From positions 1,612,001 to 1,676,000 of the forward strand of contig AP024629.1 in NCBI GenBank assembly GCA_019670725.1: a stretch of DNA of 64,000 nucleotides, given 5' to 3'. The notes below the pieces were generated by a model. It was not told the origin of the DNA. It saw nothing but the letters and a program-made list of their open reading frames with translations, and ran no database searches. Positions 30,100 to 38,099 of the stretch are shown here, one piece after another. The DNA comes from Alphaproteobacteria bacterium SO-S41 (lineage in GTDB: Bacteria > Pseudomonadota > Alphaproteobacteria > Micropepsales > Micropepsaceae). Each line of letters begins with the position of its first letter. Positions within the stretch are counted from its first letter, which is position 1. A program made the position numbers and the translations under genes.

Positions 30100-30804
30100 G
30101 TGAGCCTGGCTGAAGATTTCATCGATGCCGTCGCGGCGTGCAAAACCATCGATGCGGTCGGCGTGCTGATGGCGCGCGAAATCGCACGGCATGGCTATAC
30201 GTCGTCCATCTGCAACATCCAGCGCTCGGTAACCGGGGAGCGCGGTCACGTCCATTTCCGCAACTGGACGCAGGACTGGATCGACCATGCAGCGACGAGC
30301 AAGGTGATGGCGCACAGCCCGATCATTACCGCTGTGCGCGTGCAGACGCGGCCCTTTTCCTGGCGCTCCGTGCGCGAGGGTGCCGGCCTGTCAGCGGAGG
30401 GCGTAGCGGCGTTTCGCGAGGCCGCTGATTTCGGGTGGATCGATGGGCTGGTCGTGCCGATCCACGTCAAGGGCGGAAGACCGGGCGCGGTTTCCATGGC
30501 GACGCAGGAGCGCGACGTGGATATCAGCGCGCACGCGGAGCGGCGGCTGGCGTCGATCGGCTATCTCGCATTCCAGCGTTGCGAAGAGCTGGACGCGCCG
30601 CCGACGGACAGCGTCGCGCTGACGGGGCGCGAGCTGGAGTGTTTCCGCTGGGTGGCGATGGGAAAGACCGATTACGAGATCGGGATGATCCTGGGCATCT
30701 CAAAGGAAACGGTGAAGTTCCACCTCGAGCGCGGGCGGGGCCGCCTCAACGCCGCGACGCGGGCGCATGGCATCGCGAAGCTGGCGCTGGCAGGGCTGCT
30801 CTAG
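30100..30804 (+). CDS. LuxR-type regulator with autoinducer-binding domain, no LuxI partner in the window
   Basis: 234 residues: autoinducer-binding fold in residues 1-165 and a LuxR helix-turn-helix at the C terminus (LTGRELECFRWVAMGKTDYEIGMILGISKETVKFHL). Aligning to TraR with an offset of three, Trp57, Pro71 and Trp85 are kept (Trp60, Pro74, Trp88) but Tyr61 becomes Ala64 and Asp70 becomes Ser73. Asp70 normally bonds the acyl-homoserine lactone amide, so the ligand may differ. GTG is used as start at 30100. No synthase gene is nearby, so it is a LuxR solo. Confidence 0.85.
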   Translation: MSLAEDFIDAVAACKTIDAVGVLMAREIARHGYTSSICNIQRSVTGERGHVHFRNWTQDWIDHAATSKVMAHSPIITAVRVQTRPFSWRSVREGAGLSAEGVAAFREAADFGWIDGLVVPIHVKGGRPGAVSMATQERDVDISAHAERRLASIGYLAFQRCEELDAPPTDSVALTGRELECFRWVAMGKTDYEIGMILGISKETVKFHLERGRGRLNAATRAHGIAKLALAGLL

Positions 30805-30822
30805 TCAGGCAAGGGCGAGGCG

Positions 30823-31482
30823 CTAGAGCGGCACCCATTCGCGTTCGCGGGTGATGTTGAGATAGCCGATGCTGACGCCGGCGCGGACGCCGACGCCGGT
30901 GCGCATGGGGGCGAGCGTGACGCCGCCGCTGCGCAGATAGTTCACGCCGATGCCGGCGATGAAGTAGTAGCTGCCCTCGGCGCTGGGGAAGCGGCCGAAC
31001 AGGTCTTCCAGTTCATGCAGGTCGTAGACGAGGGTGAAGACCTTGGCGGCGTTGGCGCCGAGGTCGAAGCCGACCGACGGGCCGGTCCAGTAGATGTGCA
31101 GCGGTTCGGCGCGGCGGCGGTAGAGCCAGCCTTCGCCGTAGCGCAGGCCCACGGCGACGGCGGCGCCGGCTTCCTCGCCCGCGATATAGGCGGTGGGGCG
31201 GCCGAGATCGCCGAAGATGCGCTCGACGACTTCGGCGGAGGCCTGCGAGGTGACGCCAAAGAAGTTTTCCACCGCGCCGGTGATTTCTTCCTGGCGGTAT
31301 TCATCGGTGACCGGCTCGTCAGCGGGATAGCCGGAACGGCCGTCGCGGGTGTCGACATTGCGCGGGCTGGTGCCGCTGGCGGGCGCGCCGGTGGACGAGG
31401 AGGTGCAGGCAGTGGCGGCCAGCGCCGCCGCGCCCGTGAGCAGATTGCGGCGCGAGGTCAGACGCCGAAGCAGATCGTCCAT
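30823..31482 (-). CDS. DUF1134-family secreted or lipoprotein-like protein
   Basis: 219 residues from ATG 31482. The N terminus RRLTSRRNLLTGAAALAATACTSSS looks like a twin-arginine/lipobox hybrid (Cys after ALAATA). The mature part has the DUF1134 core: VENFFGVTSQASAEVVERIFGDLGRPTAYIAGEE, YWTGPSVGFDLGANAAKVFTLVYDL and YYFIAGIGVNYLRSGGV. The family is widespread in alphaproteobacteria with no known function. A longer in-frame start would add an unlikely N-terminal region. Confidence 0.8.
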   Translation of the reverse strand: MDDLLRRLTSRRNLLTGAAALAATACTSSSTGAPASGTSPRNVDTRDGRSGYPADEPVTDEYRQEEITGAVENFFGVTSQASAEVVERIFGDLGRPTAYIAGEEAGAAVAVGLRYGEGWLYRRRAEPLHIYWTGPSVGFDLGANAAKVFTLVYDLHELEDLFGRFPSAEGSYYFIAGIGVNYLRSGGVTLAPMRTGVGVRAGVSIGYLNITREREWVPL

Positions 31483-31735
31483 GTGGTTTTCCGTTCGATT
31501 CGAAGCATCCCGGAGGCGATTCACTCTAGGGCCTATCGCGGGCGGAGGGAATCCGGGGCGATCGCAGGCCTCTGATCGGGCGGCATCTTTCGGCGGGAAC
31601 GCTGTATGGCGGCTGAACGGCGGCGCCCCGTGGAAATACAAGTCTTCTCATAGTCGCCGTTTCGACGCATTTTGAGGGTGTTCTAGCGCCGCGGTTGCTT
31701 TCAGCCGCGTGGCGCCTCTTGGGGAGGATCGGTTC

Positions 31736-32752
31736 GTGCAGGAAGAGTATATCTTCTACATCGTCATCGCCGTGCTGGCGCTCATCGTCGTCTTCAGCTT
31801 CGTGAAGACCGTGCCGCAGGGCCAGGAATGGACCGTCGAGCGGTTCGGCCGCTACACGCGGACGCTGCAACCGGGCCTCAACCTGATCGTGCCCATCTAT
31901 GACCGGATCGGCCAGAAGCTGACCATGATGGAGCAGGTGCTGGAAATTCCGCGCCAGGACGTGATCACCAAGGACAACGCCATGGTGACGACGGACGGTA
32001 TCGCCTTCTACCAGGTGATCGACGCGGCGCGGGCGGCCTATGAGGTGAAGGACCTGCAGCGCGCGGTCGCGAACCTGACGCTGACCAATATCCGCACCGT
32101 GATCGGCTCGATGGACCTCGACGAGGTGCTCTCGAAGCGCGACGAGATCAACGAGCGGCTGCTGCGCATCATGGACGCCGCGACGGGTCCGTGGGGCATC
32201 AAGATCATGCGCATCGAGATCAAGGACCTGACGCCGCCGAGCGATATCACCGACTCGATGGCGCGCCAGATGAAAGCGGAACGCGAACGCCGCGCCGAGG
32301 TCATCACGGCGGAAGGCGAGAAGCAGGCCGCGGTGTTGCGCGCCGAAGGGCAGAAGCAGTCGCAGATCCTCGAAGCCGAAGGCCGCCGCGAGGCCGCATT
32401 CCGTGACGCCGAAGCGCGCGAGCGTTCGGCGGAAGCAGAAGGCAAGGCGACCGAAGTCGTGTCGAAGGCGATCGCCGAGGGCGACGTGCAGGCGATCAAC
32501 TACTTCATCGCGCAGAAATACGTCGAGGCCTTCAAGGCGCTGGCGCAGGCGCCGAACCAGAAGTTCGTCATCGTGCCGAGCGAGATGTCAGGCCTGGTCG
32601 GCACGATCGCCGGCATCGGCGAACTCGCCAAGGCGGCGCTGGGCGGTGGTGATACACCGCAAGGCACGCCGCCGACGGGTAATCGGCAGCAGCGCGGCCG
32701 CGTGCAGTGGGCGTCCGGCGACAGCAGCGGCAGCGTGCCGACGAGCAGCTAG
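31736..32752 (+). CDS. qmcA: SPFH/stomatin-like membrane protease partner (QmcA type)
   Basis: 338 residues: one N-terminal membrane helix (IFYIVIAVLALIVVFSFV), a band-7 domain (VPQGQEWTVERFGRYTRTLQPGLNLIVP ... NIRTVIGSMDLDEVLSKRDEIN), and a long Ala/Glu/Arg coiled coil (about 190-240). GTG 31736 has GGGGAGG about nine bases upstream; an upstream GTG adds a non-hydrophobic tail. The following nfeD gene is its classic partner, and together they are thought to organise membrane microdomains and quality control with FtsH. Confidence 0.88.
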   Translation: MQEEYIFYIVIAVLALIVVFSFVKTVPQGQEWTVERFGRYTRTLQPGLNLIVPIYDRIGQKLTMMEQVLEIPRQDVITKDNAMVTTDGIAFYQVIDAARAAYEVKDLQRAVANLTLTNIRTVIGSMDLDEVLSKRDEINERLLRIMDAATGPWGIKIMRIEIKDLTPPSDITDSMARQMKAERERRAEVITAEGEKQAAVLRAEGQKQSQILEAEGRREAAFRDAEARERSAEAEGKATEVVSKAIAEGDVQAINYFIAQKYVEAFKALAQAPNQKFVIVPSEMSGLVGTIAGIGELAKAALGGGDTPQGTPPTGNRQQRGRVQWASGDSSGSVPTSS

Positions 32753-32763
32753 AGGGCAATCCG

Positions 32764-33234
32764 ATGGAGCAAGTCGTCACCTTCCTGGCGGGCATGACCT
32801 ACTGGCACTGGCTGGCGCTCGGCGCGGTGCTGGTGATCCTGGAGATCCTGACGCCCACTTTTTATCTGATCTGGCCGGGCATCGCGGCGGTGCTGGTGGG
32901 CGTGCTGCACATCTTCATTCCCGATCTCGGCTGGCAGGCGAGCCTGACGATCTTCGGGGTGGTCGCGGTCGGCGCGACCGTGGTGTGGCACATGATCTAC
33001 AAGAAGGGCCGCAGCGCGACCTATGAGGATGGGCGCGGGCTGAACCAGCGCGTCCAGGGTTATCTCGGACGCCGCGCGACGGTGGCGGTCGCGTTCCGCA
33101 ACGGGCGCGGGCCGATCCTGCTGGACGATTCGCGATGGGAAGCCATCAGCGAAGGCGGCTCGGATTTCGCGCCGGGCTCGACGGTCGAGATCATCGGCTT
33201 TGAAGGGTCGACGCTTCGGGTGCGCGCGGCCTGA
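32764..33234 (+). CDS. NfeD-family membrane protein
   Basis: 156 residues: two to three hydrophobic segments in the first 85 residues (WLALGAVLVILEILTPTFYLIWPGIAAVLVGVL and ASLTIFGVVAVGATVVW), then a small OB-fold domain (GYLGRRATVAVAFRNGRGPILLDDSRWEA ... PGSTVEIIGFEGSTLRVR). Short NfeD proteins of this kind lack the ClpP-like protease domain and partner with stomatins. ATG 32764 is 11 bases after qmcA, so they form an operon. Confidence 0.88.
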   Translation: MEQVVTFLAGMTYWHWLALGAVLVILEILTPTFYLIWPGIAAVLVGVLHIFIPDLGWQASLTIFGVVAVGATVVWHMIYKKGRSATYEDGRGLNQRVQGYLGRRATVAVAFRNGRGPILLDDSRWEAISEGGSDFAPGSTVEIIGFEGSTLRVRAA

Positions 33235-33252
33235 GAGTCGCGCGTTTCTTCG

Positions 33253-34092
33253 TCAGTGGCTGAAGAGCACCGGGATCGTCGCGGTGTCGAGCAGATCGCG
33301 GGTGACGCCGCCGAATACCCATTCGCGCATCCGGCTGTGACCGAACGCGCCGGCGACCAACAGGTCGGCATTCACGCGCTGGGCGACACGGAGCAGCGCG
33401 GCGGCAGGGCGGCCGTCGGCGATCGCTTCGGTCAGCGGCTTGGCGGGCACGCCGTGGCGCGTGAGGAACGCGGCGACATCGGGGACATCAGCGGGCGCGT
33501 TCTCGTCGCCGACGCCGGTGACGAAGACCTCTTCGGCCAGCTTCAGGAACGGCAATGAGTCGGTGAGGGCGCGGCGGGCTTCGCGCGTGTCCTTCCAGGC
33601 GAGCACGATGCGCTTGCCGGAGAGGCGTTCGACGCCCGGCGGGACGACGAGGACGGGGCGGCCGGCGGTCATCACGATGTCGCTGGGCGCGAGGCCGAGC
33701 GCAGCGTCGGGCACCTCGTCCTTCTCAAGCCGGCCGACCACGACGAGGTCGGCGGCGCGGGCCTGTTCGGCGAGGAAGTCGACGGGCTCGCTGGTATCCG
33801 AATACCGCCACTCGATCTCGCTGCGCACGCCGGCGGCGGCGCGGAACGCTTCATGGGCGGCTTCGATCTGGTGCTTCACCTGGTCGCGCGCGGCATCGAC
33901 GATCTCGGGCTGCATCGCGACGAAACCTTCGCCGAACGGGGCGTAGACGGGGACGACGAACTGTCCCGCTGCGCAGCCGACGAGCCGGGCGCCGAACGTG
34001 TCGGCGAGCGCGCCGGCCAGCGCGATGCGCTTCGCCGCGCCGGGCGCGCCATCGACATGGACGAGAATGGCCGAGAGTTGCGGGGATGCCAT
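33253..34092 (-). CDS. Universal stress protein with two Usp domains
   Basis: 279 residues. Two Usp units: the first begins LSAILVHVDGAPGAAKRIALAGALAD, ends with DLVVVGRLE..., the second begins GKRIVLAWKDTREARRALTDSLP and ends DLLVAGAFGHSRMREWVFGGVTRDLL, the usual G-x2-G-x9-GS/T-like nucleotide loop. Tandem UspA proteins act as stress-related dimers in one chain. It converges on nfeD. Confidence 0.88.
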   Translation of the reverse strand: MASPQLSAILVHVDGAPGAAKRIALAGALADTFGARLVGCAAGQFVVPVYAPFGEGFVAMQPEIVDAARDQVKHQIEAAHEAFRAAAGVRSEIEWRYSDTSEPVDFLAEQARAADLVVVGRLEKDEVPDAALGLAPSDIVMTAGRPVLVVPPGVERLSGKRIVLAWKDTREARRALTDSLPFLKLAEEVFVTGVGDENAPADVPDVAAFLTRHGVPAKPLTEAIADGRPAAALLRVAQRVNADLLVAGAFGHSRMREWVFGGVTRDLLDTATIPVLFSH

Positions 34093-34117
34093 GACTGCCT
34101 CCTCTAAAGCGGCGGCG

Positions 34118-34234
34118 CTACGTCCGGGCGGCGGGGTCGAAAGCCGTCCAGGCGATTACGCCGGCGAGCGTCAGGCCGAAGGCGCTGAACGCCGCAATGA
34201 CACAACTTACCACAATAATTGTTTGTTCCGGCAT
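34118..34234 (-). CDS. Possible 38-residue membrane peptide
   Basis: MPEQTIIVVSCVIAAFSAFG continues with a second hydrophobic stretch and ends FDPAART: a single helix with short polar ends. GAGGG lies six bases before the ATG. It lies alone between the stress-protein gene and cysQ. The ribosome site and strongly hydrophobic composition are the only support; no family is recognised. Confidence 0.45.
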   Translation of the reverse strand: MPEQTIIVVSCVIAAFSAFGLTLAGVIAWTAFDPAART

Positions 34235-34313
34235 AGCGCCCTCGCTGAGTTGACGAGGGGCGTTATCGGCCTGGCGCTGGCGGAGCGCCTTGATGTGGAT
34301 CAAAGCGCCGGGA

Positions 34314-35105
34314 TCAGCGGCCGCGCGCGACGAAGGACGGATTTTTGAAGCGGTCGGCGACCTTGCCGTAGCCGAGCGGCTTGCCGAAGAGATCGCGCAC
34401 CGAACCGCCCGCCGCTTCCAGCACGGCCTGTCCGGCGGCAGTGTCCCATTCCATCGTGGGTCCATGGCGGGGATAGAGGTCGCCTTCACCCGCGGCGATC
34501 AGGCAGAATTTCAGCGACGAGCCGATCATGCGTGAGGCCTCGACGCCGTAGAGGTCGCGATATTCCTGGGCGCGATGCAGGTCGTGCGTGCGGCTCCACA
34601 GGCCGACGGGATGAGCTGGTGCGGGGCGCGCGGCGATCGCGGTCGCGGCGGCGAGGTCGATGGCGTCGCCGGGGTCTTTGGACACCGGCCACTGGATCTC
34701 CACCGCGCCGCCAAGGTCGCCGCCGAACAGGCGGGCGAAGGCGGGGGCGTAGACGATACCGAGCACCGGGCGGCCGCTCTCGATGAGCGCGATATTGACG
34801 GTGAACTCGCCGTTGCGGGCGAGGAATTCCTTGGTGCCGTCGAGCGGATCGACGAGGAAGAAGGCGTCGGCGACTTCGGGGATATGACCGCCGGCGGCGG
34901 CTTCCTCCGAGACGGCGGGGATCCCGGGTGCGATGGTCGCGAGGCCCGCGAGGATGAGATGTTCGGCCTCCTCGTCGGCGTCGGTCACCGGGCTGCTATC
35001 GGCCTTGTCGCGGCCGAGCGTGCCAGCCTCGTAGTGGCGCATGATGAGCGCGCCGGCATGGACGGAGAGAGCCGCGAGGCGGGCGAGCAGAGCGTGGCCG
35101 CTCAT
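34314..35105 (-). CDS. cysQ: 3'(2'),5'-bisphosphate nucleotidase (CysQ, inositol-monophosphatase fold)
   Basis: 263 residues. Li-sensitive, Mg-dependent phosphatase clearing PAP produced in sulfate assimilation. Metal motifs visible: PAVSEEAAAGG, DPLDGTKEFLARNGEFTVNIALI, and GPTMEWDTAAGQAVLEAAGG at the C-terminal site. KADSSPVTDADEEAE near residue 35 is the family substrate loop. Its start overlaps the stop of the DUF3553 gene (ATGA), so the two are translated together. Confidence 0.92.
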   Translation of the reverse strand: MSGHALLARLAALSVHAGALIMRHYEAGTLGRDKADSSPVTDADEEAEHLILAGLATIAPGIPAVSEEAAAGGHIPEVADAFFLVDPLDGTKEFLARNGEFTVNIALIESGRPVLGIVYAPAFARLFGGDLGGAVEIQWPVSKDPGDAIDLAAATAIAARPAPAHPVGLWSRTHDLHRAQEYRDLYGVEASRMIGSSLKFCLIAAGEGDLYPRHGPTMEWDTAAGQAVLEAAGGSVRDLFGKPLGYGKVADRFKNPSFVARGR

Positions 35106-35272
35106 GGGCGGGTCAATTCGAGCGCGACGTGGCGGACGTCGATGAGGCGCTTGCCGGCATGTTCGAAATTCACGGTGACACGGTCGCCGATGGCGGACTG
35201 AACCTGGCCGAGACCCCAGTCGGGCTGGGCGGGGTGACGCACCCAGGCGCCGGGTTCGTAGGGCTGATACAT
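35102..35272 (-). CDS. DUF3553-family small protein
   Basis: 56 residues: MYQPYEPGAWVRHPAQPDWG ... GQVQSAIGDRVTVNFEHAGKRLID, ending ALELTRP. This is the DUF3553 pattern: a small SH3-like fold also seen at the ends of helicases and in free-standing alphaproteobacterial proteins; function unknown. It is coupled to cysQ by a stop-start overlap. The CtrA box at 35303 lies about 30 bases upstream and could also serve this direction. Confidence 0.8.
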   Translation of the reverse strand: MYQPYEPGAWVRHPAQPDWGLGQVQSAIGDRVTVNFEHAGKRLIDVRHVALELTRP

Positions 35273-35302
35273 CTCAATTCTGCGTAGATTGCGGAGCCGC
35301 GT

Positions 35303-35317
35303 TTAAGTTTTCTTTAA
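35303..35317. promoter_or_regulatory. CtrA box between DUF3553-cysQ and chpT
   Basis: TTAA-GTTTTCT-TTAA, a perfect TTAA-N7-TTAA CtrA site in GC-rich DNA. It lies 82 bases before the chpT start and about 30 bases before the DUF3553 start on the other strand. A GANTC site (GAGTC, 35363-35367), the CcrM methylation target, lies between the box and chpT. Confidence 0.75.
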
Positions 35318-35398
35318 GCCGAGGCGATACCTTGTTAACCGTGATGTACGCGGCGCGCCAGCGAGTCCGGCGAAAGACCGCCCGAAAGGTAAGCCAAA

Positions 35399-36052
35399 GT
35401 GAAAGACATTGAACTTGCCTCGCTGCTGGTCAGCCGGGTCTGCCACGATCTTATCAGCCCGGTGGGCGCGCTCTCGAACGGCGTCGAGGTGCTGGCGGAT
35501 GAAAACGATCCGGTCATGCGCGACCACGCGATCGCGCTGATCGCCAAGAGCGCCGAGCAGGCCGCCGCGAAGCTGAAGCTCTGCCGCCTTGCCTATGGCT
35601 CGATGGGCTCGGCCGGCGACCAGGTGAGCCTTGGTGAAGCGCGCGATGCGCTGGAGGGCTTCCTGAAGGACTCCAAGACCAAGCTCGACTGGCGCGCGCC
35701 GGCGATGCTGATCGCCAAGGACACGGTGAAGCTGACCATCAATCTGGCGCTCGCGGCGCTGGATACGATCCCGCGCGGCGGCATCCTGCGCGTCACCGCC
35801 GAGGATACGCCCGACGGCACGACGCTGACCGCCAGCGGTGACGGCCCGATGTCGCGTCTGACCGACGATCTGAGAACGGCGCTGGCCGGCGGGTTCGAAT
35901 TCGCCGATCTCGACGGCCGCCGCATCCAGCCCTTCCTGACGGGCATGATCGCCCGCGGTCTCGGCGGCGAGGTGACGCTGTCGCAGGATGGCGCGATCGT
36001 GACGTTGTCGGCGGCCGTGCCGCACAGCGAAACCAAGGCCGCGGCCGCCTGA
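35399..36052 (+). CDS. chpT: Histidine phosphotransferase ChpT
   Basis: 217 residues. ChpT passes phosphate from CckA to CtrA and CpdR. The phosphorylated histidine is His16 in SRVCHDLISPVGALSNGVE, in a DHp-like helical hairpin, followed by a degenerate HATPase-like domain (GLGGEVTLSQDGAIVTLSAAVP) without ATP-binding boxes, as expected. GTG start with AAAGG about eight bases upstream. A CtrA box upstream suggests feedback. The next gene is a receiver 13 bases on. Confidence 0.9.
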   Translation: MKDIELASLLVSRVCHDLISPVGALSNGVEVLADENDPVMRDHAIALIAKSAEQAAAKLKLCRLAYGSMGSAGDQVSLGEARDALEGFLKDSKTKLDWRAPAMLIAKDTVKLTINLALAALDTIPRGGILRVTAEDTPDGTTLTASGDGPMSRLTDDLRTALAGGFEFADLDGRRIQPFLTGMIARGLGGEVTLSQDGAIVTLSAAVPHSETKAAAA

Positions 36053-36065
36053 GGCCGGGAGTACG

Positions 36066-36437
36066 ATGACAACCTGTCTGGTGATCGACGACAGCCGCGT
36101 GATCCGCAAGGTCGCGCGGCGTCTGCTTGAGGATATGGGTTTCGCGGTCGAGGAAGCCGAGGACGGCGCCGCGGCCCTGGAAGCCTGCCGCACCGCGATG
36201 CCGGACGCGATCCTGGTCGATTCGGCGATGCCGAACATGGACGGGGTCACCTTCATGAAGGCGCTGCGCCGCGAGGCGATCGGCGCGCTGCCGGCGATCA
36301 TCTACTGCACCACCGAGAACGACGAGCCGCATGTCGTCTCCGCGCGCGCGGCCGGCGCGGCGCGGGTGCTGATGAAACCGTTCGACAAGGAAACGCTGGA
36401 AGCGAGCCTGACGGGCGTCGGGGTCGTGCCGCACTAG
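36066..36437 (+). CDS. Single-domain response regulator (CheY-like receiver)
   Basis: 123 residues, a receiver with no output domain. Phospho-acceptor Asp52 in ILVDSAMPNMDG, acidic pair Asp8-Asp9, the switch Thr in IIYCTTEND and Lys104 in VLMKPFD are all present, so it should be phosphorylatable. It sits in an apparent operon with chpT, so phosphate exchange with the CckA-ChpT relay is a plausible inference; it does not closely resemble DivK or CpdR in what I can see. Confidence 0.85.
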   Translation: MTTCLVIDDSRVIRKVARRLLEDMGFAVEEAEDGAAALEACRTAMPDAILVDSAMPNMDGVTFMKALRREAIGALPAIIYCTTENDEPHVVSARAAGAARVLMKPFDKETLEASLTGVGVVPH

Positions 36438-36456
36438 CGGCGCGTTCGCCCGGTGG

Positions 36457-36573
36457 CCGTCATGGTGAGGTGCGCAGCGCGACAGCGCGGCGCCTCGAAC
36501 CACGCACATTGATGCAGCCTGCGTCCTTCGAGACACCCGGTCGCTTTGCGCGACCGGGTTCCTCAGGATGACG
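36457..36573. repeat. Intergenic palindromic repeat element
   Basis: Ends form an imperfect inverted repeat (CGTCATGGTGAGG at the left, CCTCAGGATGACG at the right). Inside are a GC-rich stretch and a perfect 9-base hairpin (CCCGGTCGC 36536-36544, GCGACCGGG 36550-36558). This layout, including the inner CGTCCTTCGAGAC, is the dispersed intergenic repeat seen in many alphaproteobacteria. It fills the gap between the receiver gene and the convergent P450 and could also help end transcription. Confidence 0.7.
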
Positions 36574-36586
36574 AAGGCCTGCGCGG

Positions 36587-37921
36587 TTACTTCAGCTTGT
36601 AGCGGACCGGCAGGGTTTTCAGGCCGCTGACGAAGTTGGCGACGGTGTTGCGCGGTTCGCCGTCCAGCTCGATCGACTCCAGGCGCGGCAGGAGCTCGTT
36701 GAACAGCGCCTTGATCTCCATGCGGGCCAGATGCATGCCGAGGCAGAGATGGACGCCGTGGCCGAAGGCGACCTGCTTGGCGACCTGGCGATCGGCCTTG
36801 AAGACATCGGCGTCCTCGAACACCTCTTCGTCGCGATTGCCCGAGGGGTAGTGGAGGGTGAGGCCTTCGCCCTTCTTGATCGTCGTGCCGCGGATCGTGA
36901 AGTCCTCAGTCGCGGTGCGCATGAAGTGCTTCACCGGGGTCACCCAGCGGATCATCTCCTCGACCGCATTGGACATCAGCGCGGGATTGTCCTTCAGCTT
37001 CTTCATCTCGGCGGGGTTCTTGATGAGTTCAAGCAGGCCGCCCGACGCGGTCGACGACGTGGTGTCGTGGCCGGCGGTCGCGACGATGATGTAGTAGCTC
37101 ATCGCTTCGCGGTCGCCGATCGGCTGGCCATCGATCTTGCCGTTGGCGATGACGGAGCAGAGATCGTCGGTCGGGTTGGCACGGCGGTTGACGGTGATCT
37201 TGCCGAAATATTCAAAGAGCTGCATCGCGGTCTTGAAGAGATCGACGCTGCCGTCCTCGCCGCCGGTCGCGCCGGTGCCGTCGGACTTGTTGGCGGTCTC
37301 GCGCGCGACATCCGGGTCGCCGGGGCCGAAGATTTCCTGCGTCATCTTCATCAGGAAGTTCTCGTCCTCGCGGCCGATGCCCATGATCATCATGAGGACG
37401 CGCAGCGGGTACCAGAGCGCGACCTCCTTCACGAAGTCGCATTTGCCGCCGAGCGAGGCCATGTGGTCGACATGCTCCTTGGCGAGCGCGGCGACGCGGG
37501 CTTCGAGCTTTTTCAGGTTCGGCGGCATGAAGAAGCCCTGCGTCAAGGCGCGCAGCTTCATGTGCACGGGATCGTCGAGATCGACGAGGGTGCGGAAGAG
37601 GTGCGTGTCGCCGGTCATGGCCTTCACCTTCTCCTCGCCCTCGATGGGGGAGAGATAGGTGCGCAGGCCGTTGACGAAGATGTCGTTGCGCTTCTCGATC
37701 TCGAGAATGTCGGCGTGCTTCACGATCGAATAGAATGGGCGATAGCCGCGCGGCCGCATCAGCTTGATGGTCGGCTCATGGCGCAGCTTGGTGAAGACGG
37801 CTTCGATCTCGCCGGTCGCATAGAGCGCGGGGTTGACGACTTCGTCGTCGATGCGGCCACGGGAATAGCCGGGAAAGGGGACGGCGGGTTCGCCGAGGGC
37901 GTCAAGGGCAAGCGCGGTCAT
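36587..37921 (-). CDS. Cytochrome P450
   Basis: 444 residues. A bacterial soluble P450: I-helix oxygen-binding AGHDTTSST, K-helix ExxR in EEMIRW, and the heme loop FGHGVHLCLGMHLARME with axial Cys393. No membrane anchor or fused reductase, so it needs separate ferredoxin and reductase, not found in this window. The substrate is unknown; relatives in aerobic alphaproteobacteria hydroxylate terpenoid, steroid or fatty substrates. It is alone on this strand. Confidence 0.92.
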   Translation of the reverse strand: MTALALDALGEPAVPFPGYSRGRIDDEVVNPALYATGEIEAVFTKLRHEPTIKLMRPRGYRPFYSIVKHADILEIEKRNDIFVNGLRTYLSPIEGEEKVKAMTGDTHLFRTLVDLDDPVHMKLRALTQGFFMPPNLKKLEARVAALAKEHVDHMASLGGKCDFVKEVALWYPLRVLMMIMGIGREDENFLMKMTQEIFGPGDPDVARETANKSDGTGATGGEDGSVDLFKTAMQLFEYFGKITVNRRANPTDDLCSVIANGKIDGQPIGDREAMSYYIIVATAGHDTTSSTASGGLLELIKNPAEMKKLKDNPALMSNAVEEMIRWVTPVKHFMRTATEDFTIRGTTIKKGEGLTLHYPSGNRDEEVFEDADVFKADRQVAKQVAFGHGVHLCLGMHLARMEIKALFNELLPRLESIELDGEPRNTVANFVSGLKTLPVRYKLK

Positions 37922-38099
37922 GGGATCCTCCGGGGGACGCTCTGGCGGCGTCTTGTTTTGAAAATGACGGGTGCGTCAGATTGCTGCGGACCCGGGCCGG
38001 ACGCAAGAGCGTTCACCATGGGCGCATTTGGGCTCTCGTCCCCAGGATTAAGATGCCGTAACCATGCCGCCAACTGTGCCGCCTCGGAGGACTAGCCCC

